Below, one piece after another: positions 1 to 11,093 of a stretch of 64,000 nt of DNA. Where the stretch lies: the NCBI GenBank assembly GCA_018873225.1, contig JAEILZ010000003.1, positions 2,790,001 to 2,854,000 on the forward strand, written 5' to 3'. Position 1 is the first letter of the stretch, and each line of letters opens with the position of its first letter. The notes beneath the pieces are model-generated. The model searched no databases, was not told the DNA's origin, and saw nothing but the letters and a program-made list of their open reading frames with translations. The position numbers and the translations under genes are program-made. The DNA is from [Phialemoniopsis] sp. UDSM-2020. Its lineage: Eukaryota > Ascomycota > Sordariomycetes > Thyridiales > Thyridiaceae.

Positions 1-2
1 GC

Positions 3-197
3 GAGGGTGCCGATGAGCAGAAATCGGCCAAGCTCCGAATCTCAGACCTGGTCTGCATGACCAAGAACGAGGCCGTGATACATCTCAAGGAAGTGCTGCT
101 AGGCAGCAAGTCGTTGGAGGATTTGTACGATACGGAAACTATAGAGCGCGTTGAGCTCCGGCTCAAGGAGGCCGAAGCCTTTGAGAAATACAGATGA
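3..197 (+). CDS. 3' end of an unidentified gene cut by the window edge
   Basis: A frame open from the first bases of the window runs 64 codons to a TGA at 195-197. The residues are charged and helix-prone (LRISDLVCMTKNEAVIHLKE, then a Glu/Lys/Arg-rich tail ending AFEKYR), which looks like the C-terminal helix of a real protein. No start codon or family signature lies inside the window, so no function can be given. The bases after the stop still look partly coding-like in other frames (see 198-3439), so this may also be the last intact piece of a decayed gene. Confidence 0.35.
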   Translation, partial: EGADEQKSAKLRISDLVCMTKNEAVIHLKEVLLGSKSLEDLYDTETIERVELRLKEAEAFEKYR

Positions 198-3100
198 TCA
201 CCTGCAGGTGTTGAAACAAAGCACCAAAGCATTATCGGAAGACTTGAAATGCTTCATTCAGGGTGCTGGCGACACTTGTTGCTTTGGGTACGATGTCCTT
301 CAAGCGACTACCAAAGCTCCTTTGTTCTGGACCACCAGGCTTATGCCCCTGAAATGATTGCGAAGCTGGACACCAAGGAGCTGATTATCTTGGGATAGAT
401 AGACATGGCAACAAACACCTTTGGTAGCTCAAGATGCCCGATAGACGCCACATGGTGGTACTTCACAATCACGAGAAAACGTTGGCTACTTCAGCTTCAG
501 AGTAGCTTACGGTGACTCGATTGAAAGGAGGTTATATTTGTACGTGCAAGACTCAGGTATCGTGTTTGTCTACTCCCCGCATCCCATCAATCGCCAACAC
601 AATGGTCATCTATGTCAAGGTGATAATAAAAGCGGTATTGGACAATGGAGCATATGCTGCCGAACCTGAACCAAGAACGGCTTTGGCGAGATAGGTAGAC
701 AGCAGTGAATGCAAAGCACCAACCATCAGGAAATGCGAGCTTTGGCACGAGACCTCTCTGGCGGAGTAGAAGTGGAAGTCTTTAAGAAGGCGGGCAAGGG
801 TTGGCCAATTCTCTGGAAACCCAGCCGTTGATCTTCTACCTTCCTGGTGGTTTCCGCATGTAACAACAGATCAGAACGTTGATCAACTTGCGGGACCGCA
901 AGAGCTTAACTCCGCACCTGATCACGCATTTCAAAGTTCTCAACTCAATGAAACAGCGAGCGGTGAGGGGGGATGAAACGGCGGAGAGAATATTTGGGAG
1001 AAACACACTTGGTGAGCTGATATTCTAGCAGCAAACCTTGTACTACACCCCGACGGACAACTTGTTGATACACTGGCAAAACGACAACCAGGCTACTGTA
1101 CTGCGTTGGCTTCAACTGGCTGGTATCGTTCGCTGGAGCATGTGAATGAGACTAGAGTTGTGCACGCGCGAGAGGTTTAGTCAATCATGTTCACATCTGG
1201 CAACATCCAACAGACTAAAAAATGCACCAAGTCGATCAAAACCCCGAGGGTTCCGCCGTTGCCAACTCTGCACTTTTCGGCGCCATCCAAGTTGAGAAAC
1301 AGATGCGACGGAATGGCCTAGCAGACAGGCTAGTAGCTAGATCACCTAAAGGAGGCATCCAAGCAAATCTTCGAGTTCCCCAGGTCAGTTTGGAGGTTCA
1401 AGTTCTGGGCTTGCTTCCCTTGCGTGGCTGGCAATTCGAGCAGACAAATTATGGGGAGGCCCCCGTTCAGGGTCATCAAGGCGGATGACGAGGCGGGGGA
1501 GCTGAGTGCGCCGCGTCACCTATCATAATAAGGATTGGCGCTTGGGAGTGCAGATCTTTCACGAAATTCAACGGTGACTCTGGATGGAACAGCGGGTTCT
1601 TCCAGGATTCCGCCCAGTTTCACGATTAAGTTCCAATGGGGAAGATCTCGTCAATCTCAGGAATGAGACCCCTGAGTTCTGCAGTAGGTGGCTTGAAGGA
1701 CACTTTGGGCACGTAGCCACGCGTGAGCTGTCCGTGACTCTCCATTCCATCCAGACAGTGTGAACATCACGAGCATCTTTAAGCTCGAGGGTGGATACTC
1801 ATGCGGACTATCCTGAATTGGTTCTGGTAACAGGACTCTCTGGTGAACCTCGGACTCCGTTACCAACATTCGTCATCTGCTTCGTATGTACTTTACTCAA
1901 GAGAAGGAAGAGGAAAGAAAAGAATTTTGCAAATGCCCCCACGAGGCGAGGTTGCAACGGCAGTCAAACCCCCTTGGAAGCGCCCTAAAAATAACCAAAA
2001 GCGCGCATCTGCGGCTGGTGCTTCGACTAAACAGCCGCTAAAGAGGAATCCAGGAACAGGAATTTTTGTGGCTTGATGGGCGGTTGGATGGTTGGACAGT
2101 TGGGACAGTTGGCAGACAGGTTTGACAGGGACGACATCCATGGATGACAGGTCAGCAAGAAAAGGAGGCGACTTCGCTTGAGGCCATGGCCATGGACGTT
2201 AGGTCTCCAAAGCTCGCGACTCCCTTGCTTGCATTGCAACCTTGCTTTCGACCGCCCAACCTTCCAAGGATGGTGCGCGTCTGGGTTTTTTGTCGCTTAA
2301 GAATTCCTGCTCAGCGCCATGATCAGCAGCAATGCAGCTCGTACTCCGTGTGTGTGCAGATTTTCTATTGATCCCTCAGCGAGACTATGGCGTAACCAGT
2401 GGATGCCGGTGGAGGTTGTAAGTGGAGTCTGCTCCAGAGCTACTTCATGTGGCGAGCGGCAGTGCTTGTGCTAATTCCTCAGTTCTCTTACGTTGAATGG
2501 GTTGGATTTGGTGATTGCAGGGGGTGGCCCAGATCCGGACCCGGTGGGATGTGGGTCGTTGGGGCCCTTCCATGCCCTCCAACTGCCCGCGGCTGCAGGG
2601 GGTCGACGAGATGAAACAACCTGGACAAGCCTCGCGAGCCAACTGTGCTGCTTGACTTCTCTCATGTACTGCCCCTGAGAAATGTGAGCAGCAAATATCA
2701 GCCAAGAAATTGATTAATTGAGTACCGTGTGCCCGGGTGTAGCATGTCAAATTTGTGGTCCCCCCCCGAAAAGGGTACTTTACTCAATCCAGGCTTCACG
2801 ATCAGATCTGCTCTGCCGTGTCTCTCATCGAGCGTAGTCCCTCTTTGTACGGAGTAGTCAAGTATCCACTCCGCTACTCACAAACACGAAAAAAGGTCCC
2901 CTGCCTGACCTGGCCATGTTGGCACGCTGAACTATTTCCATCTTCCATCCCCGCTCCACGAGAAGGACCTCTTTCGTTTCATCATCTTTTTGTCTCTTTT
3001 CACTTTTCAAATCTGCTATCTTCTCATTTGTCCTTCACCATCCAGTCACTCGCTCAACCTCCCTCTCCCGCCTTCTTCTCTGTCACAGGTCTGACGAGGA

Positions 3101-3439
3101 GCACATATCGTCATTGTGACATCTCTCAGCCCTCGATTGAACAAAGGAGTCTTTCTGCTCCTTGTGTTGCACGCCTTCACGACAAGGACACGGCCTTTGA
3201 GCGTAGTCCTCTGCGTGGACTACCCGCATCCGAGTCTGGGTCAAGGATTTGAGATCCTCCCCGTCAAAGGCCATACATACGTACTTTTGGGTGCAACGCC
3301 TCGCATCTGAAACGCTCCACATTCCACATTCCGCAGTGGTGAGCCCTCACCACGTCCTCCGAGGCCACCCTCGCGTCTAGCACCGACGCAGGTCGACCTC
3401 GTTTCTTCCGAGAGGAGTATACGAACAACCTCTCAATCG
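198..3439. other. Intergenic region with scattered coding-like remnants, then channel-gene leader
   Basis: No full gene can be built here. Short protein-like pieces with no start, splice or shared frame occur at about 200-360, 720-1150, 1220-1490 and 1584-1763; the last is a 59-codon ATG-to-TGA frame containing TPEFCSRWLEGHFGHVATRE. Such pieces suggest an old, broken gene. From about 2750 the DNA is pyrimidine-rich on the plus strand (2940-3080) and probably serves as promoter and 5' leader of the channel gene at 3440. A TACGGAGTA element sits at 2848-2856. Confidence 0.4.
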
Positions 3440-6295
3440 ATGACCTCGCCTCGCTTTCCCCAAAGCATGGGCTTTATGCAGCTCCACAACCGCCAGGGCG
3501 ATGGCCCCGAAGGCGACATTCCCCTCACCAAGGTCAAGTCTAATGCCAGCTCTACTGGTGCCCGAAGGCCCAACCAGGCCCTCGAGTCTCCTTTGAACAG
3601 TATGGACGGCGACGAGAAGCAGAGCATGTTCCGTCACAGAGGCCCCGCCGGCCGCCGGAGGGCCAGGCAGGACGAGCCTCTCCACCGTCGTGACAGCGGC
3701 GGCTCCGAGGCCAGGCTCAACCTCATGGGCCGCATGTACACCAAAATTGTCTCCTTCTCCCCCATCACCCGGTACCTGGTCTACGTCTTCCCGGTCGCCA
3801 TCCTTCTTGCTGTTCCCATCGTCGTTCTGGCCGTCACAGGCAACACACAGACCATTCCACTGAATCACATCACTGTTGGCACAGACGACAACAAGCAACG
3901 CATTGATGGAAAGCCGCTATTCTACCTTTTCGTCTGGATCGAGGTGTCGTGGCTCAGTATCTGGGCCGGCAAAATCCTTGCCTACATCTTGCCAGCAGTC
4001 TTTATGTTCCTGAGTGGTGTCGTCAGCTCCGGTACCCGCAAGTACGCCACTGTTCTCCGCGCTCTCGAGATCCCCGTCGCCCTGTTGATCTGGGCGCTCA
4101 TCTCCTACCTGGTTTTCCGTGTCTTCTTCCCTGACAGCCGCTTCCAATGGATTGATGTCATCACCAAAATCCTTGGCGCTCTCATGGTGTCAGCCGTTGT
4201 TTTCCTGGTCGAGAAGGCCTTTGTTCAGCTCATCAGCATCGGCTATCACCAGAGGTCTTTCGCCAACCGCATTAAGGATTCGAAGCGAGAGATTCACCTG
4301 CTCGGCCTGCTCTACGATGCTTCTCGCGCTCTGTTCCCCATGTATTGCCCCGAGTTCGCCGAGGAGGACTACATCATCAACGATAGTATCGATATGAGGC
4401 TCGGACTGAAGCGTGGCCACAAGAAGTCCGGCTCTGTAACGCCCATGGCTCTTATCGGTAACGTGGGCGCTGGCGTCGGCCGTGTTGGCGACAAGGTCAC
4501 CTCGCTTTTTGGAAACATCGCCTCTGAAATCACTGGAAAGCAAGTTTTCAACCCCAACTCGGCGCACTCCGTCGTTGTTGAGGCGCTTGAGAAGGTCAGG
4601 ACATCCGAAGCTCTGGCTCGCCGCATCTGGATGTCCTTCGTCGTTGAGGGCAATGACTCCCTGTCTCAAGAGGACATTGAGGAGGTTCTGGGCCCTGCTC
4701 ACCGCGAAGATGCTGAGGAGTGTTTCATTGCTATCGACGCCGACCAGAATGGCGACATCAGCCTGGACGAGATGATCCGCAAGGTTGTGGAGATCGGCAA
4801 AGAGAGGAAGGCTATCACCCACAGTATGAAGGACATTAGTCAGGCCCTCGCTGTGTTCGATAAAGTCTTGCTCTTCATCGTTCTTCTGCTCGTCATCTTC
4901 ATCTTCCTTACCTTCTTCCAGAGCAGCTTCCTCACCACGGTTGCTACCGCTGGTACCGCACTGCTATCCATGTCTTTCGTTTTTGCCGTCACCACTCAAG
5001 AATTCCTCGGTTCTTGCATCTTCCTCTTCGTCAAGCACCCTTACGATGTCGGCGACCGCGTTGATATTGTCGGTCCTGAGAAGGAGCAACTCATTGTCGA
5101 CAAGATCTCCCTGCTTTACACCGTGTTCCGGCGTATCGACAAGATGCAGGTTGTGCAGGTTCCCAATATCGTCCTCAACAACTTATGGATTGAGAATGTG
5201 ACACGCAGCAAGGCGCAGACCGAAGTCATCGACCTCAACATCTCCTTCGACACCTCGTTCGAGGATATCGAGCTCTTGCGCAACGAGATGGAGAAGTTCG
5301 TGCGCCATCCCGACAACTCTCGCGATTTCTTCCCCGACTTCTCTATCGGTGTGTTCGGCATGGGCGACCTGGATAAGCTTCAACTCAAGGTTGCCATGAA
5401 GCACAAGTCCAACTGGCATAATGAGACCATCAGGGCAACTCGCCGCTCCAAGTTCATGTGCGCTCTCATTCTCGCTTTGAAGAGGGTCCCCATCTACGCA
5501 CCTGGTGGTGGTGGTGAGCCTCTGGGCGGTCCGCTGAACCCGTCGTATTCTGTTGCGGTCTCTGATGAGATCGCTGCTGCCTCGCGTGACACGGCCGCTG
5601 CCAACAAGGAGGGACTGCGCATGGTTCCGACCAAGCCCGCAGACCCCGAGACTGGATCAGGAAGCGCTGCCGGAAAGGAGAACGAGAAGCGAGCCGCCGA
5701 TGCCATCAACACTCGCAACGCCACCGCCGAAGCAGCCGACGTCTGGGGTCAGAATCTCGATGACATGACCCTGCATGAGCGTGATGAGTCACTCGAGCGC
5801 CACAGGTCAAACGACATCGAGACCGTTCGCCAGGAGCTACTCAGCAAGACGCAGAGCCAGCGCGGCCGCCGACAAGCCGGCCAGGGCTTGCCTCCTAATG
5901 CCTTGACGTCCACCCCTTCAGTCCGTGTCCAACGGTATCCGTCGAAGCGCGACAACGGCAGCTTTGACATTGAATCTCAGACTGGCCGGCAGGCTGGCTT
6001 CGGCGCCAATCCGTACGGTAATATGACCACCACGGTGGCTGGCGGTGCTGCCGCCGCCGCCACATCCCCGTACTCGGCCTCGGCCTACGGCGCAGCACCG
6101 GGTCAAACCCTCTATCCCCAGGCGTCGAACAACAATGGCAGCTTTGCTGGCATGCAGGGAGCCGCCGCCGCACCTCACCCGCTACAGACGGCAGCCTCAA
6201 ACACAAGCCGAGACATCACTGGCAACTCGCGTCTGCAACAGGCCGGACCATCAAGCCAGCCACAGCAGCAGCAGCAGCAGCAGCGCCCGTTCTAG
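3440..6295 (+). CDS. EF-hand mechanosensitive ion channel, MscS family (Msy1/Msy2-like)
   Basis: Intronless, 951 aa. The cytosolic N-terminus is basic. Hydrophobic helices follow at about residues 110-135, 155-195, 205-225 and 235-265. An EF-hand loop (DADQNGDISLDE) lies near residue 432, then a helix at about 475-495 and the MscS pore helix plus beta-domain start (KHPYDVGDRVDIVG) near 532. The C-terminal third is low complexity, rich in Ala/Ser/Gln, ending in a Gln run. In fission yeast, Msy1 and Msy2 are ER-membrane channels that limit calcium rise and swelling under hypo-osmotic shock; the EF-hand fits calcium feedback. The start is the first ATG of the long open frame, and length fits the family. 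The gene is convergent with the hydrolase at 6676, whose stop lies 380 bp away. Confidence 0.93.
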   Translation: MTSPRFPQSMGFMQLHNRQGDGPEGDIPLTKVKSNASSTGARRPNQALESPLNSMDGDEKQSMFRHRGPAGRRRARQDEPLHRRDSGGSEARLNLMGRMYTKIVSFSPITRYLVYVFPVAILLAVPIVVLAVTGNTQTIPLNHITVGTDDNKQRIDGKPLFYLFVWIEVSWLSIWAGKILAYILPAVFMFLSGVVSSGTRKYATVLRALEIPVALLIWALISYLVFRVFFPDSRFQWIDVITKILGALMVSAVVFLVEKAFVQLISIGYHQRSFANRIKDSKREIHLLGLLYDASRALFPMYCPEFAEEDYIINDSIDMRLGLKRGHKKSGSVTPMALIGNVGAGVGRVGDKVTSLFGNIASEITGKQVFNPNSAHSVVVEALEKVRTSEALARRIWMSFVVEGNDSLSQEDIEEVLGPAHREDAEECFIAIDADQNGDISLDEMIRKVVEIGKERKAITHSMKDISQALAVFDKVLLFIVLLLVIFIFLTFFQSSFLTTVATAGTALLSMSFVFAVTTQEFLGSCIFLFVKHPYDVGDRVDIVGPEKEQLIVDKISLLYTVFRRIDKMQVVQVPNIVLNNLWIENVTRSKAQTEVIDLNISFDTSFEDIELLRNEMEKFVRHPDNSRDFFPDFSIGVFGMGDLDKLQLKVAMKHKSNWHNETIRATRRSKFMCALILALKRVPIYAPGGGGEPLGGPLNPSYSVAVSDEIAAASRDTAAANKEGLRMVPTKPADPETGSGSAAGKENEKRAADAINTRNATAEAADVWGQNLDDMTLHERDESLERHRSNDIETVRQELLSKTQSQRGRRQAGQGLPPNALTSTPSVRVQRYPSKRDNGSFDIESQTGRQAGFGANPYGNMTTTVAGGAAAAATSPYSASAYGAAPGQTLYPQASNNNGSFAGMQGAAAAPHPLQTAASNTSRDITGNSRLQQAGPSSQPQQQQQQQRPF

Positions 6296-6675
6296 GGAGG
6301 GCGGGCCCGACCACTTTCCTTAAACAGGCAGAGTCTTTTGCGGCGTTTTGCAAAGTCCGAGGATTCCCCTCGAGACCGTAATTTTGTTTTTCAAAAGGAG
6401 TCGAGATTGCATCATAGTTTTTACTAGGGTTCGGGATGGTAGCCTTCATGATGGCCCACCAATGTCCACCTTTGCATATAGAGAAGGCCACATTAGAAAG
6501 GGGATGGTTGCATGAATCAGGGGATTTGTACTTTAGACTAGATTCACCATCACTGCCACGACGCAGCACGGCCTACCTCCAAATCATAGTCATCAGATTC
6601 ATTCAATGTTCCATTTGCTGTGCTGTTAACAGCTCTATCTATGTGTTTGTCCACTCGTGGCCTGCTCTGGCTCCT
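6296..6675. other. Shared 3' region between two convergent genes
   Basis: 380 bp between the stops of the channel gene and the dienelactone hydrolase gene. It should hold both 3' UTRs and poly(A) sites. I see no further gene or repeat. Confidence 0.5.
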
Positions 6676-7854
6676 TTAGCACACATGCTCCAGCGGCTTG
6701 ATGACGTCCTCCCGAGGACCCAGGTCCTCCTTGAGCACCCTAGTGAAGAGTTCGAGCAGGATCTCGAAGCAGATCTTGGTGATGGGCGGGTCGTACCGGC
6801 CCTTGCTCAGCTCGTCGCGGATGAAGGCGTGCTGGGCCCAGGCGAACTCGTAGAAGCTGTTGACAACGCCGGCGGCCCGGAGCTTGGCGCGGATCAGGTC
6901 GCGCCCGGCGTCGGGCACGTGCGTGTCCTTGATGCCGAAGAGCATGGCCACCTCGCCGCGGACCTCGCCCAGGCGGTCGATGGTGTGGTTGCTTCCCTGG
7001 GGGCCCTCGGGCGACGAGTCGGCCGCCGTGTAGGGTCCAAGGGTTCGGGTGTGAACGTCGGTGGCGAAGTAGGCTACCGTGGCGGAGATGCGGGTGTCGA
7101 GCTAAGGGGTGATATGAGATGATGCAGCAAGAAAGGAGAAGGGAGGAGGAGAGACATACGGCGGAGCGGAGGGCCAGGTGGCCGCCGAGGCACATGCCGG
7201 TGCTGCCGATGCGGCCGGTGCAGGTCGGCAGGCTGAGGAGGTAGTCCACCGCGGCCTTGGTGTCGGCGTCGTAGGACTCTAGCGTCTGTAGTAGGAGAAG
7301 AAGAAGATATGAGAATGAGAACGTTTCTGAGCTCAGCGTGGACTTTGTCCGAACTCACTTTCTCGACCTTCCACGCGTTGCCCTTGTCGGTGCCGGGCCC
7401 GTCGTAGGCCAGCGCCTCGGGGCCCGTGAAGTCATGGTAGCTGCTGATGGCGGCTACGATGTAGCCATTACCGGCGATCTGACGGGCAAACCGGGCTACG
7501 GGGCCGGTGACTACATAGATCCGTCAGCGGAATGGTCTTGTGACGACGACGAAGGCCACGAAGGTTATACCATACCTTGGTAGATCTCTGTGTAGACAAC
7601 CACTCCAGGGAATCGGCTAGGGTAGGTAATGTCAGGGCAAGGTTCTCACGGTAATGTTCTTCCAAAAGGGGCAAACTCACGCCTTGGGATACTGCGGGAT
7701 CGTGGGGGCGAAGATGAACAGTCCTATGCAAGGGTTGGGAATCAGCATCGAGGTCTTGACTTTGTGTACCCTGGTGTGGAGGCGCCCTACTCATCGTGCC
7801 GTCGACGCCATTGGCATGCGTCTTGACGTCGACATGGCTCTCCGTGATAAGCAT
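6676..7854 (-). CDS. Dienelactone hydrolase family protein, six exons
   Basis: Exons on the minus strand: 7791-7854, 7681-7723, 7576-7616, 7359-7510, 7160-7285, 6676-7101; the 852-nt CDS gives 283 aa. All five introns are GT-AG, 58 to 73 nt. The alpha/beta-hydrolase core is clear: FPGVVVYTEIYQVTGPVARF near the N-terminus, the nucleophile elbow GSTGMCLGGHLALRS with Cys in place of Ser as in dienelactone hydrolases, an Asp in FGIKDTHVP and a His in WAQHAFIRDE completing the triad. Bacterial relatives open dienelactones in chloroaromatic breakdown. Fungal paralogues are mostly uncharacterised, so the substrate is unknown. No signal peptide is seen, so it is probably cytosolic. Start is the first ATG, giving the usual LITESHVDVKT beginning. 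Confidence 0.9.
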
Positions 7855-9592
7855 TCTTGCACTTGTTCTCGGTTGGCTCGACTTTCTGGGAAGTAAGGGA
7901 CGGGGATGACGCAGTGAAGCAGATCGTGGATGTGGATGAGGATGAGAAGCATAGGTTGAGAATCTCGCACCACTTGAATTTAACCACAAGCTTTTACCCC
8001 ACCTGGCTGCCCGCAGAAATGTGAAGCATGCCCAATAGACTTATTCGGCTTGTGGTGGAAAAGCCTTGAGAATTCTTGTGATGAGGGAAATCAGAGAAGA
8101 ATCAACTCGAGTATCTTTGCTAGGAGGACACGGTTCTCTCTACTTTCCATCGTAGTCATGCTTGCTGCTCCGTGTCCCGGACGCCGCGCCGGAGAGGCTC
8201 CGGACCGTATCGGGGATTTCGGCGGATTACAAGCCGGGGAGTCAACTCCACGCCACGCCACACAGCCTACTCACAACGACACCAAATCCATGTCTAGAGA
8301 GGCAAATCAACTAAAAATAAAATGAAATGCAATGAAGCACTAAGTGAGCCACCTGTGTTCTGCCCTCGTCGACGTCTTCGGTCATTTCTTTGTTCAATTG
8401 CAGCGTGCTGGCGTTAAAGTGGACCCCTTTCCCGATACACCTCGAGGATGCTAAAGGGGTCGTCAATGTATATACAATCAAAAAGCAGAGAACCAGGGCT
8501 CGTTTGGCCCTACCTGAATCTTCAGGGGTGTTTCTATCACTGTGTAGGGTAGCAGGCTGTCGTACGTACTCTTGATCTTCCAGATCTGAGCTTGCGTGCT
8601 TCAGTATGGAGGCCCTTCTTGTCTTGCATGTCTCTCGCAAGGCTTCCCGAGATGGTGGCAGAAAAACAAAGAGCTGAGGGTCATTCCACCTTCTGCAAAC
8701 GGTACGTGTGGTTGTAAGCAGAGACTCACACAAGCCTACACGGGCTATTCAAGGAATCTGCGCGGCGTCTTGGGCCTTGGGTTCACTCGACCGGGTCTGC
8801 CACAGGATCGGCACCTCATCTGTCCTGGCCAACATCCGGCCCATACTTGGACACTACCAATGAACCGGTGTGATTCTTGGGGGTGAGTCTATGTGCAGAA
8901 CATAGAGAGGTAGCAGTTGTGAAAGTACATCGTATGTACTGCCATCTGTAGCGTAACTAGCTTGCTCCAATCCTTTATACCCTCGACGTATGTGATGGTG
9001 CTTCCGGAATAGACTCGGTGTGCTCGCTCTATCACTTTGTCTGGATTTCATTGCGAGCATTGTCAGACTTTCAGGCTTGTCTTCTACTACCAGGAGTGAC
9101 AGAGCAACGGACGATGCATGCAGCCCGGGGCTGGAAAGGGGGGTGGAGGCCTACCGCTCTCTGAAAGAACCCAAGCCCACCAACGACCCTGTTACCACCA
9201 GTACCTTTCCCCGTGTCACTATCGAGGTCGGTGTGTACCTTCTGCTAGGTGAGTACTTTGCCCCTTGAAACCATGGGGAGGGAGCTTCGTCAACAGTATA
9301 AAAGCATCCAAGATCGCTTCTTGTTGACAGGTTCTGCTCACTTTCTCACCAGAAACATCACAAGCAACACCAGAAGCATCATAAAAACCCAAAAACAATA
9401 CTCCCACGGTTCATCTCAACAAGCAAGTTGACCGTCATCAGCACTACTTTTGACAGAACACCCTCGAAACATCGAATCATAACCCGAACCTTATCCTGCG
9501 TTTCCATTACTATTTTCAACATACGAATAGTCACCCGTACTCACCAGCAGAAAGTACCTCCCTCTATCATCACAGCTTAACATCACTCTACC
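7855..9592. other. Intergenic region with two outward promoters
   Basis: 1.7 kb between the divergent hydrolase and the 9593 gene. Frames of 60-140 codons on both strands show no recognisable motif and no consistent codon use. The right end carries a TATA box (9297-9304) and a CA-rich leader for the gene at 9593. Nothing else is supported. Confidence 0.4.
9297..9304 (+). promoter_or_regulatory. TATA box of the 9593 gene
   Basis: TATAAAAG, about 290 bp before the ATG at 9593. The stretch from about 9340 to 9592 is CA/TC-rich with many CAAC and ATCA units, as in a fungal 5' UTR. A consensus TATA is more common in inducible than in housekeeping fungal genes. Confidence 0.5.
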
Positions 9593-10594
9593 ATGGCTTC
9601 TCAGGACACCTCCAGCAACGGCATGGAATCATCCGCCCCGACCGTCTCTAACTCGTCCTCTGATACCCCTACACGCACCATGTCTGACTCGGCTGAGCAT
9701 ACCAACCGGGAGCAGAACTACCAGCTCAACCTAGGCTTCCTACCCAGTGACGGAAAGGGAGATCAAGCCCGTGAAACAGGACGTTCCATCCTTGATCGTC
9801 TCCCTGACAAGGACGGCAAAAGAAAGCATGTTTGGGACGTCGATGTTTGGGAGAGGCCGAGCGATATTCTCTGCGGCAAGTCCACGAAAGTTGTATCCAT
9901 TATGATGGGACGTGTGCGGGAGGGCCTCCACCCTTATACCGGCACCGCTGAGACCTTTCTAACACCGGTTCCAAGCTCTGAAATCCCTCCACTTCCTACA
10001 AACGATGACCCCGAGGAGGGAATGGAGTGGCTCGCACGAGCGGGTATCGTGAAACCTAGCACAGCCGCGACAATGTTCCTGGGTATCCTTAACGACAAGT
10101 ACATGGCCTCGGGCGAGGAGGATTGGGGCCAGGCCGCGATCGAGGAGCACATGCTGTTCGAGATGAGAATCGGCAGAAAGGACGTGGAAGACAAAATCAT
10201 GAAGAAGTTGAAGGACGCTATCTACGATATAGAAAAGAGCAAGGCACAAGGGACATACGAGGAGGAATCGACCGCGGAGACTGCAATCTTGGAAGCCATC
10301 GATGCTACCATCTGCAACGACCCCGACGTTACCTTCAAAGACGTGTTGAAGTCGCTTGTAGAGGCGAAGAAATTCCTAGGCAGCACGGCCGAGCAGCTTC
10401 TGGCACTTATTGAGAAAAAGAAGGAGAGCGGTGCTGAGGTGGGATCGCGCATCGAGCGGTACAGGCAGGACAGGCCCAAGATCGTTCAGTCGGTCCAGCG
10501 ATACATGAAGTATCTGGAAGAGGAGGCCAAGAAGGAGCCCGAATACCATGGCCCCGGATGTCCCTGCATGGACTGTGAGTTCGATCTCTGGTGA
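9593..10594 (+). CDS. Uncharacterised soluble protein with a C-terminal Cys motif
   Basis: Intronless, 333 aa, family not recognised. Residues 1-45 are Ser/Thr-rich and likely disordered. The middle is mixed, with a conserved-looking WDVDVWERPSDILCGKS. Residues about 185-325 are highly charged, probably helical or coiled coil, with many KK, EE and EK pairs. The protein ends GPGCPCMDCEFDLW, where three Cys in a CxCxxC spacing could bind metal or form disulfides. No signal peptide or membrane segment is visible. ATG is preceded by TCTACC, a reasonable fungal context. The strong TATA and isolated position between gene-poor stretches suggest an inducible, lineage-restricted gene. That is inference. 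Confidence 0.7.
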   Translation: MASQDTSSNGMESSAPTVSNSSSDTPTRTMSDSAEHTNREQNYQLNLGFLPSDGKGDQARETGRSILDRLPDKDGKRKHVWDVDVWERPSDILCGKSTKVVSIMMGRVREGLHPYTGTAETFLTPVPSSEIPPLPTNDDPEEGMEWLARAGIVKPSTAATMFLGILNDKYMASGEEDWGQAAIEEHMLFEMRIGRKDVEDKIMKKLKDAIYDIEKSKAQGTYEEESTAETAILEAIDATICNDPDVTFKDVLKSLVEAKKFLGSTAEQLLALIEKKKESGAEVGSRIERYRQDRPKIVQSVQRYMKYLEEEAKKEPEYHGPGCPCMDCEFDLW

Positions 10595-11093
10595 TTAATC
10601 GTCCGAACACTTGGCGTCCGCAATTCGCGTAGCCTGCCAGGCATCCCATGAGTCGCGGATTTAGGACCGCGCATGGCCACAGCACATAGATACAAATAGA
10701 TTGACATGCCTGGCGAAAAAAAAGCTTCCGTCCATTTGATCAAGTGTTCAGAATTAATTGCTAAACCTGCGTCGTGTATCATGTTCTTCGCTTCTCAAGC
10801 GGTTATGGGATGTTGACTACCTGCCCCTTTTCATAACTCATGCCGATTTAGGTGGTGAAAAGTCGGGGCAAAGGGGAAGATATGAGGAATCATTCAATTC
10901 ACTCTCATCGGTTGCAGCAAGGAATCCATCAATGGGGGGCAAGTCCGTGTTTCTATTGTCTAAAAGGGTCCCGACTGAGTCTCTTGCTCCTGGGTATTCT
11001 GACCATGACCTACCTACTTTGGCAAAACTTCAATAGCTTCCTCCTTAATAGAGAGCCCCTGACTCTGTGCTACCGTCCACTCCCTCGCGAAGA
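10595..11093. other. Shared 3' region of two convergent orphan genes
   Basis: About 500 bp between the stops of the 9593 gene and the minus-strand 11094 gene. Overlapping plus-strand frames at 10758-11109 have no motif. Nothing further seen. Confidence 0.4.
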
